DNA from: Methanothrix harundinacea
Lineage (GTDB): Archaea > Halobacteriota > Methanosarcinia > Methanotrichales > Methanotrichaceae
Reading direction: 5' to 3'
NCBI GenBank assembly: GCA_002502785.1
Contig: DAQG01000016.1
Location: 1 to 17,483 of the forward strand
DNA: 17,483 nucleotides
The first letter of the stretch is position 1, and the number at the start of each line of letters is the position of its first letter. The translations under genes were made by a program, and so were the position numbers. The notes under the pieces were generated by a model. That model worked only from the letters and a program-made list of their open reading frames with translations. It was not told where the DNA came from and did no database searches. Of this stretch, positions 13,446 through 17,483 are shown piece by piece.

Positions 13446-14243
13446 TCAGATGTACTCGGCCAAGACCCGGAGGTGCTCCAGATTTTGCCTGTACTTTTCG
13501 TCTTTGATGGGCGAGCACAGGTCGAGGGAGACCTCCCCGCCCATGAGCCTGATGGCAAACGAGTAGCAGCTCTGCTCGCCACACTCGCCGCAGTCGGTCT
13601 GGGGCAGGTATTTGCGGATCTCCATCGGTTCGACCCTGACCTTTTCCCGCGGTGCCGGAGCTACACCCTTTGCTATCGCCTCGTTGATCGTGCTCCTCAA
13701 GCCTTCGAGGGCGCTCATAGCCTCAGCCTCGTCTTTGATCATCGTCATGGTGACGTTTCCCGTCCCGTAGATGGTGATCAGAACGTCTCCACGTTGGATT
13801 ATTAGGGCATCGATCTTTTCCGAGTACCTGCCTCTCGGGAATAGGGGTTCCAGGTGTTTTAGGGCACCGGCCAGGGGCGGAGCCATATTGGCTATGATCC
13901 GAAACCTCGTCGAGTCAGCTATGCAAGGAATTAGCTGCCTCACCTCCGCGATCTCCACCGGTTTTGCCTGGGAGAGGTCTACAGCCTTCACCGGCCCTTT
14001 CTCCGACTTTCCCTCCATGAAGTTCTTGCCGAACTCGGAGAGTCTGACCTTCCCATCCTTGATCTCGACGAGTCCAGCCTGTTCCAGAATCTTGAGATGG
14101 TAGTCGAGCATCGATTTTCCGACCGCCTCTCCGATCTCTCCGACCGTTCTATCGCCATCCGCCAAGAGGCTCATCATCTTTCTTCGAGGGGCATTGGCCA
14201 TGGCGTTGCTCACCATCTTGATCTCTTCTGGCTTTCCCGGCAT
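13446..14243 (-). CDS. ArsR-type winged-helix regulator with [4Fe-4S] motif
   Basis: The 265-residue product has three parts. Residues 10-75 are an ArsR-like winged helix (ANAPRRKMMSLLADGDRTVGEIGEAV, then MLDYHLKILEQAGLVEIKDGKVRLSEFG). Residues about 105-195 (PCIADSTRFRIIANM to INEAIAKG) resemble a module that I recall next to Fe-S motifs in other proteins. Residues 213-245 contain LPQTDCGECGEQSCYSFA and LDLCSP, with C218, C221, C226 and C243 (C-x2-C-x4-C-x16-C), the PF04060-type [4Fe-4S] motif. It is likely a cluster-sensing transcription factor, possibly for its own operon. ATG at 14243 follows AGGTGGTG; GTG at 14252 is an alternative. It lies 9 nt after the CcdA-like gene. Confidence 0.86.
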   Translation of the reverse strand: MPGKPEEIKMVSNAMANAPRRKMMSLLADGDRTVGEIGEAVGKSMLDYHLKILEQAGLVEIKDGKVRLSEFGKNFMEGKSEKGPVKAVDLSQAKPVEIAEVRQLIPCIADSTRFRIIANMAPPLAGALKHLEPLFPRGRYSEKIDALIIQRGDVLITIYGTGNVTMTMIKDEAEAMSALEGLRSTINEAIAKGVAPAPREKVRVEPMEIRKYLPQTDCGECGEQSCYSFAIRLMGGEVSLDLCSPIKDEKYRQNLEHLRVLAEYI

Positions 14244-14252
14244 TTTCACCAC

Positions 14253-15650
14253 CTACCATAGCTTGTAGTTGAAGTATCGGGCTGCAAAAACCAGCCCGGT
14301 AATTATGATCATCACCCCGAAAGCTCTTACTACCCACTTTCCGATGGCCAAGTACTCCTCGCCTATCTTTCCGCCGAAGGACCTGCTGAAGGTGGATATC
14401 GGAATTATGGGAACGCCGTGGCCCACCCCGAAGACAAAGAGCATCAGCCCTCCTGTTAGAGGCGATATATCCTGAGACATCAACCAGATCAGGGCAGGAA
14501 ATACGAGAGAGATGGCGCAGGGAGCCCAGCCCAGGGCGAAGAAGACCCCCAGGGTGAAGGCCCCAATGAAGATCGAATGCTTGAATAGGCCGATGGATAT
14601 GTTCACGACCCTCTCCATGAAGCTCTTCTTATTCCTGAACTCCTCTTCCCCTCTTGAAGGAAGTCGGGACGTGATCGGCTCGATGATCTCGCCTACGGGC
14701 TTGAAGACGTTTATCCCCAGAACCACCAGGAGGACGCCGGCTGCGAGGTCGAAGAACCGCGAGTCTCGCACGAACACCCCCATGTTGGATATGAATAGGC
14801 CAACGACGAAGAATACGAGGGCCATCCCCAGGGTGAAGGCGACTCCGATCAAGAGCCCCTCTCTTGAAGAGGATCCGTAGTCCTGGTCGTCGGCCAAGAC
14901 CTTCTTTCTTCGAGTCGTCATTATGTAGGAGAACATGGCTATGAGAAGGGCAAGAGAGCAGGGCGAAAAGGACGTGACGATCCCGAGAGCGAACATCCCC
15001 AGAAACGAAATCTTCTGGATGGAAGCCCTCCCCTCCATTTCGGACCATTCGCCCCGCTCAAGGGACTCTACCTTGGCCTGGAGGGTCTCAGCATCCTGGA
15101 TCCCGTCGATCTCTCCTTTGCCGAGCTGGTAGACGTGGTAGACCCCCGCCACCATGCCCTCTCTGTCAATCAGCAGGATCGTGGGGTTGGAGAAGCCCCC
15201 CTCGAAGTTGGTATAGTCGACGTATTTGCCGCCGATTTTGTAAGGCTCGAACTCCTCGGCCCAGATCCAGCTGACGTTGGCGTTCCACCAGCTCTCGGCC
15301 AGGCTCTTGCCGTCTATTGAGAAGGGGTTCTTCCTCAAGTTCAGGGTTATGAGGTTTACATTCGGGTCCATCTCCTTCAGCCGTTGAAGCTGAATTATCT
15401 GGGCCTCGAGAGTCTTTTCGCACTCGACGCATAGCGGGCTTTCAATGTTCGTTATGTGAAGAACTACCACCTCTCCCTTGGAATCGCTCAGAGAGAAGTT
15501 GACGCCGTCGAGGTCTGCTGTCCTGAAGTCCGGCGCCGGGATCAGTTCATCTGTCGATCCCGAGGTTGAGTTGTAAGAGAATACAGCAATTAAAGCAACG
15601 AGAAGAGTAATGCTTCCAATAATCAAAAAATTTTTGTGATCAGATCTCAT
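14253..15650 (-). CDS. Thioredoxin-like/CcdA (DsbD-type) fusion membrane protein
   Basis: The 465-residue protein begins with a membrane anchor (about 8-25). An extracytoplasmic TlpA-like thioredoxin domain follows (about 36-200) with the active site CVEC (C74, C77) in IESPLCVECEKT and a likely cis-proline region FSNPTILLIDREG. From about 211 on is a CcdA/DsbD-type membrane domain with its two signature cysteines in FSPCSLALL (C231) and APCAISLVF (C378). This domain normally carries reducing equivalents from cytoplasmic thioredoxin across the membrane, so the fusion resembles DsbD with the thioredoxin domain placed first. The start ATG at 15650 is 6 nt after the stop of the secreted thioredoxin-like gene, with GGGG before it. 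Confidence 0.9.
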   Translation of the reverse strand: MRSDHKNFLIIGSITLLVALIAVFSYNSTSGSTDELIPAPDFRTADLDGVNFSLSDSKGEVVVLHITNIESPLCVECEKTLEAQIIQLQRLKEMDPNVNLITLNLRKNPFSIDGKSLAESWWNANVSWIWAEEFEPYKIGGKYVDYTNFEGGFSNPTILLIDREGMVAGVYHVYQLGKGEIDGIQDAETLQAKVESLERGEWSEMEGRASIQKISFLGMFALGIVTSFSPCSLALLIAMFSYIMTTRRKKVLADDQDYGSSSREGLLIGVAFTLGMALVFFVVGLFISNMGVFVRDSRFFDLAAGVLLVVLGINVFKPVGEIIEPITSRLPSRGEEEFRNKKSFMERVVNISIGLFKHSIFIGAFTLGVFFALGWAPCAISLVFPALIWLMSQDISPLTGGLMLFVFGVGHGVPIIPISTFSRSFGGKIGEEYLAIGKWVVRAFGVMIIITGLVFAARYFNYKLW

Positions 15651-15656
15651 CCCCGA

Positions 15657-16220
15657 TCACGCGTCCCAGTCCTCGACGTTCTCTTCGTGATAGTCGATGG
15701 CATCCTCGGCACGGGATCCGATCCAATCTTCGCCTGTGGCATCTTCGGCGCTGTGCCATCCTACCACAACGTTCCCGTTAGAATCTTCTACCAGGGTCAG
15801 GATGACCGTCAGTGGGATGGTGGACTTGCCTCCGTTGGGATCGTATATGTTGAAGAGTTCATCAGCTTTATCGTCACCGCTGCCGGAGATCAGGTTTTCG
15901 TACGTCAAGTCGTCGCCGTAGTCCTCCAGGACGGCGTTTACATCTGTCTCCTGATCAACGCAGGCTTTGCACTTTCCAGCGCTGTGGTCCAGGATCAGGA
16001 TAGGCTTCTCTTCGAGGGAGTCCAGGATCCACTGGGGATGGGCAACCGCAGAGCCAGCGTTCGGATGCTGGTCGGGATAGACGGTCCACCAGTCATCGGG
16101 TCCGGATCCGACGGAGTATTCTGCTGCCGAGACGACGGCGATAAGGCCGGTCGCCAGAATGATTCCCACAATCAGTGTTGTGAGACACCTAATCTTAATT
16201 AAATGCGAAATGTATACCAA
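15657..16220 (-). CDS. Secreted thioredoxin-like protein
   Basis: The product has up to 187 residues: a signal peptide (about 9-32, ending VVSA before AEYS) and an acidic thioredoxin-like domain with CKAC (C84, C87) in LDHSAGKCKACVDQ and the cis-proline element STIPLTVIL (P136). It would act outside the cytoplasmic membrane, probably as a redox partner of the CcdA-type fusion encoded next. The start is uncertain. TTG at 16220 is the only canonical start ahead of the signal peptide, but GGGAG abuts it without a spacer. ATT codons at 16211 (9 nt after GGGAG) or 16199 (before KIRCLTT) would give more usual spacing or a tidier signal peptide. It is the first gene of the operon. Confidence 0.78.
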   Translation of the reverse strand: MVYISHLIKIRCLTTLIVGIILATGLIAVVSAAEYSVGSGPDDWWTVYPDQHPNAGSAVAHPQWILDSLEEKPILILDHSAGKCKACVDQETDVNAVLEDYGDDLTYENLISGSGDDKADELFNIYDPNGGKSTIPLTVILTLVEDSNGNVVVGWHSAEDATGEDWIGSRAEDAIDYHEENVEDWDA

Positions 16221-16387
16221 CTCCCACTCTTGTTCTCGATGTTTACCCCACTGCTTCTCACACCGTGGATTCGGCCACTTCCTCCTTCTCGTGGCCCTTC
16301 AGAGACAACGCATCAACATAGATTGATATCTAACTGTTCAGCCATCTGAGCGTACATCTGAAGTCCGATCTTTGGGTGGAGGATATT

Positions 16388-16401
16388 CGTATATATAGTT
16401 G
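16388..16401 (-). promoter_or_regulatory. Candidate promoter of the redox/sulfur operon
   Basis: The minus strand reads AACTATATATACG, the best TATA match upstream of 16220. It would give a leader of about 150 nt. As the core is symmetric it could also serve the plus strand. Confidence 0.3.
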
Positions 16402-16560
16402 TTGGATTGCCCAATGCATTATCCTCATGGAAGCGGTTTAACCCCCAAATTCGCCTTCATTAAAGCCGTATCTGAATTCGAAATTCCATCAACATAATGC
16501 GTATTTGGGGTCTTTGAAGAACATATCTGAAGAGAGTCGACATCCTTATATATCGAAATG

Positions 16561-16624
16561 ATTTGATATGACTCCGGTGAGTCGGTGGGAGACGGCAAAA
16601 TCAAATTGCGTGCGGCCGTTTTTC
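16561..16624 (+). ncRNA. Possible structured RNA element
   Basis: ATTTGAT (16561-16567) pairs with ATCAAAT (16600-16606) around a perfect hairpin GACTC-CGGT-GAGTC (16570-16583). Then ACGGC (16592-16596) can pair with GCCGT (16615-16619), followed by five T. A TATA-like sequence TTATATATC lies just upstream (16547-16555). The arrangement resembles a small structured transcript with a terminator, but no known family is recognised and chance is not excluded. Confidence 0.2.
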
Positions 16625-16819
16625 CGGATTTCAGAAATCATTGGGTCTTTGTTGCCCAGATTCCCTGATATGCACGATTGAAACCCCGCTCTAGATTTCC
16701 TCTGAGTAGTCTCTAAAGTTTTATCAATTCAAAGGAACACGAAGAACGGGCGAGCGTTCACTTCATCCCCGCCCTTAAGGAAGGAGTATTCGTGACCCTC
16801 CGCGCCCCCGGAGTAATAA

Positions 16820-17173
16820 ATGGCTTGGTTAGTCGGATTCCCGAGAGAGAAGATAAACTGGCACCCCACTGTCGACCCGGAGAAGTGCGTCAAGTGCGGG
16901 ATGTGCATGAACTGCGGAAGGAACGTCTACGACTGGACGGTGGAGGATCCTGTGGTGGCCCGGCCTAACCAGTGTGTCGTGGGCTGTAGCACCTGCGCCA
17001 ACCTCTGTATGGGTGAGGCCATAAGCTTCCCGGATATCCAGAAGGTACGGGATATCTACAAGCAGGAGAAGATCTGGGCCAAGGTGAAGAGGCAGCTGGA
17101 GGAGGAAGGGAAGATAAAGACGGGTAAGAAGGCAGAAGAGACGTGCGGTTGCGGCTGCCGGTCTGGGGGCTGA
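16820..17173 (+). CDS. Dicluster [4Fe-4S] ferredoxin
   Basis: The 117-residue protein carries eight cysteines arranged for two [4Fe-4S] clusters: C23, C26, C29 and C32 (CVKCGMCMNC) and C52, C56, C59 and C63 (QCVVGCSTCANLC). It would carry low-potential electrons in the cytoplasm. The usual proline after the last ligand is replaced (CMGEAISFP). A basic, helical C-terminal tail ends in CGCGCRSGG, three further cysteines outside the ferredoxin fold. ATG at 16820 is preceded by GGAG 7 nt upstream and directly by two in-frame stop codons, so the start is firm. A TATA-like TTTTATC near 16719 could give a leader of about 75 nt. A plain electron carrier is the simplest role, and the tail hints at a specific partner or metal site. 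Confidence 0.9.
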   Translation: MAWLVGFPREKINWHPTVDPEKCVKCGMCMNCGRNVYDWTVEDPVVARPNQCVVGCSTCANLCMGEAISFPDIQKVRDIYKQEKIWAKVKRQLEEEGKIKTGKKAEETCGCGCRSGG

Positions 17174-17174
17174 C

Positions 17175-17191
17175 GGCGAATACGCCTTTTT
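17175..17191 (+). terminator. Terminator of the ferredoxin gene
   Basis: GGCG, AATA and CGCC form a short stem followed by five T, starting right at the stop codon. The stem is only 4 bp, so efficiency is doubtful. Confidence 0.4.
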
Positions 17192-17216
17192 CGATTGATC
17201 GATAGCGGGGAATATC

Positions 17217-17414
17217 TCAGTCGGGCTGAAGCATACTGTCCGACGGAGGCTCGAGGTCTGCAACCGAAAAATCATTTCCCATGAAACCCGCGAATTTGGT
17301 GACATTGACCGGCTTGGTAGGTCTGCGGTCATCGCAAAAATACGTCTCGATTTGCCGCACTAACACCATAGTCTTCGGCCCTTCTACCCCCCTATCCCTC
17401 TTGATGGCATTCAC
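17217..17414 (-). CDS. Small hypothetical protein, leaderless GTG start
   Basis: The frame encodes 65 residues (beginning MNAIKRDRGVEGPKTMVLVR), with no domain, signal peptide or cysteine pattern that I recognise. The argument for it is a TATA element (minus strand ATATAATATACG) centred near 17438, which predicts transcription starting at the GTG (17414-17412). It converges with the ferredoxin gene. It could also be a chance frame or the decayed start of a longer gene. Confidence 0.35.
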   Translation of the reverse strand: MNAIKRDRGVEGPKTMVLVRQIETYFCDDRRPTKPVNVTKFAGFMGNDFSVADLEPPSDSMLQPD

Positions 17415-17431
17415 CGTGTTCAGGAATTTTA

Positions 17432-17443
17432 CGTATATTATAT
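17432..17443 (-). promoter_or_regulatory. TATA-type promoter near the window end
   Basis: The minus strand reads ATATAATATACG, about 25 nt before the GTG at 17414, the spacing expected for a leaderless archaeal transcript. Confidence 0.4.
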
Positions 17444-17483
17444 CGATATGAGTTGATGTGTGACGGCAGCGTGCCGAATGTGA

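Larger units (their letters stand above)
16221..16819. other. 600-nt region without a confident gene
   Basis: This divergent spacer separates the redox/sulfur operon from the ferredoxin gene. It contains a symmetric TATATATA element (16388-16401), a palindrome GAATT-CGA-AATTC (16474-16486), the direct repeat CATCTGA at 16343 and 16355, and an imperfect inverted repeat CCCCAAATTCGC/GCGTATTTGGGG spanning about 16443-16511. A hairpin region at 16561-16624 is listed separately. No tRNA or rRNA is seen. The length and number of dyads suggest regulation or a small RNA. Confidence 0.45.

Noticed and set aside
13433..13582. Extension of the dsrE-like gene to ATG 13582
   Set aside because: The extension is low-complexity (Ser/Thr/Arg-rich) because it reads the regulator gene in another frame; TTG 13432 has GGAGG at the right distance.
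14629..15048. 139-codon minus-strand frame inside the CcdA-like gene
   Set aside because: Out-of-frame reading of a clearly membrane-spanning protein; basic and without motifs.
16343..16361. Direct repeat CATCTGA twice, 12 nt apart, as a possible CRISPR or iteron
   Set aside because: Only two full copies of 7 nt, with a looser third near 16522; too short and too few for an array or an origin.
16792..16962. GTG frame of about 57 codons after a strong AAGGAAGGAG site, overlapping the ferredoxin start
   Set aside because: The product has no recognisable content and lies in the wrong frame of the ferredoxin; the purine-rich site may only be chance or aid ribosome loading.

Overview
The window looks like chromosomal DNA of a methanogenic archaeon, most probably Methanothrix/Methanosaeta (Methanotrichaceae). 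The archaeal assignment is well supported: it carries the archaeal exosome subunit Csl4 and RNA polymerase subunit RpoL, a METTL5-like rRNA methyltransferase, TATA-type promoters about 25 nt from start codons (some leaderless), and an ArsR-type regulator with an Fe-S module. The genus is an impression from the style of the secreted proteins and the GC-rich codon use, and was not tested by any search.

Layout. Positions 1-507 are AT-rich and hold no gene I can support. At 508-960 (minus) lies a broken C-terminal fragment of a LarA-type nickel-dependent racemase. At 1062-2863 (minus) are two tandem copies of a secreted, cysteine-rich protein gene, each with its own near-identical promoter and terminator. 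Both appear to start at an ACG codon. The intergenic DNA at 2864-3297 contains a 114-bp MITE-like element with 17-bp inverted repeats and an 8-bp target duplication. A leaderless GNAT acetyltransferase gene (minus) diverges from a plus-strand pair: a membrane-anchored DUF5803-type protein and an MBL-fold hydrolase.

The block 5500-7929 (minus) is an RNA-processing and transcription operon, METTL5-like methyltransferase > csl4 > rpoL > rtcA, with short overlaps. Upstream of it is a gene for an 800-residue, tail-anchored TPR protein whose promoter sits next to a perfect 19-bp palindrome. A plus-strand pair follows: a DUF1805 protein and threonine ammonia-lyase with an ACT domain. Converging on it is a six-gene minus-strand operon (12394-16220): a secreted thioredoxin-like protein, a thioredoxin-CcdA/DsbD-like membrane fusion, a winged-helix regulator with a C-terminal [4Fe-4S] motif, and DsrE, DsrF and DsrH (TusD/C/B-like). 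After 600 nt without a confident gene come a plus-strand ferredoxin and a small leaderless hypothetical ORF (minus).

How the genes may work together. The six-gene cluster is the best candidate for an undescribed system. Electrons could pass between a cytoplasmic donor, the CcdA-type membrane domain and two extracytoplasmic CxxC domains, while DsrEFH moves sulfane sulfur in the cytoplasm and the Fe-S winged-helix protein senses redox or cluster status. This is inference from gene content and tight packing. The other striking observation is the shared ACG start codon of the paired secreted proteins, backed by synonymous differences downstream of it and a spacer-length difference upstream of it.
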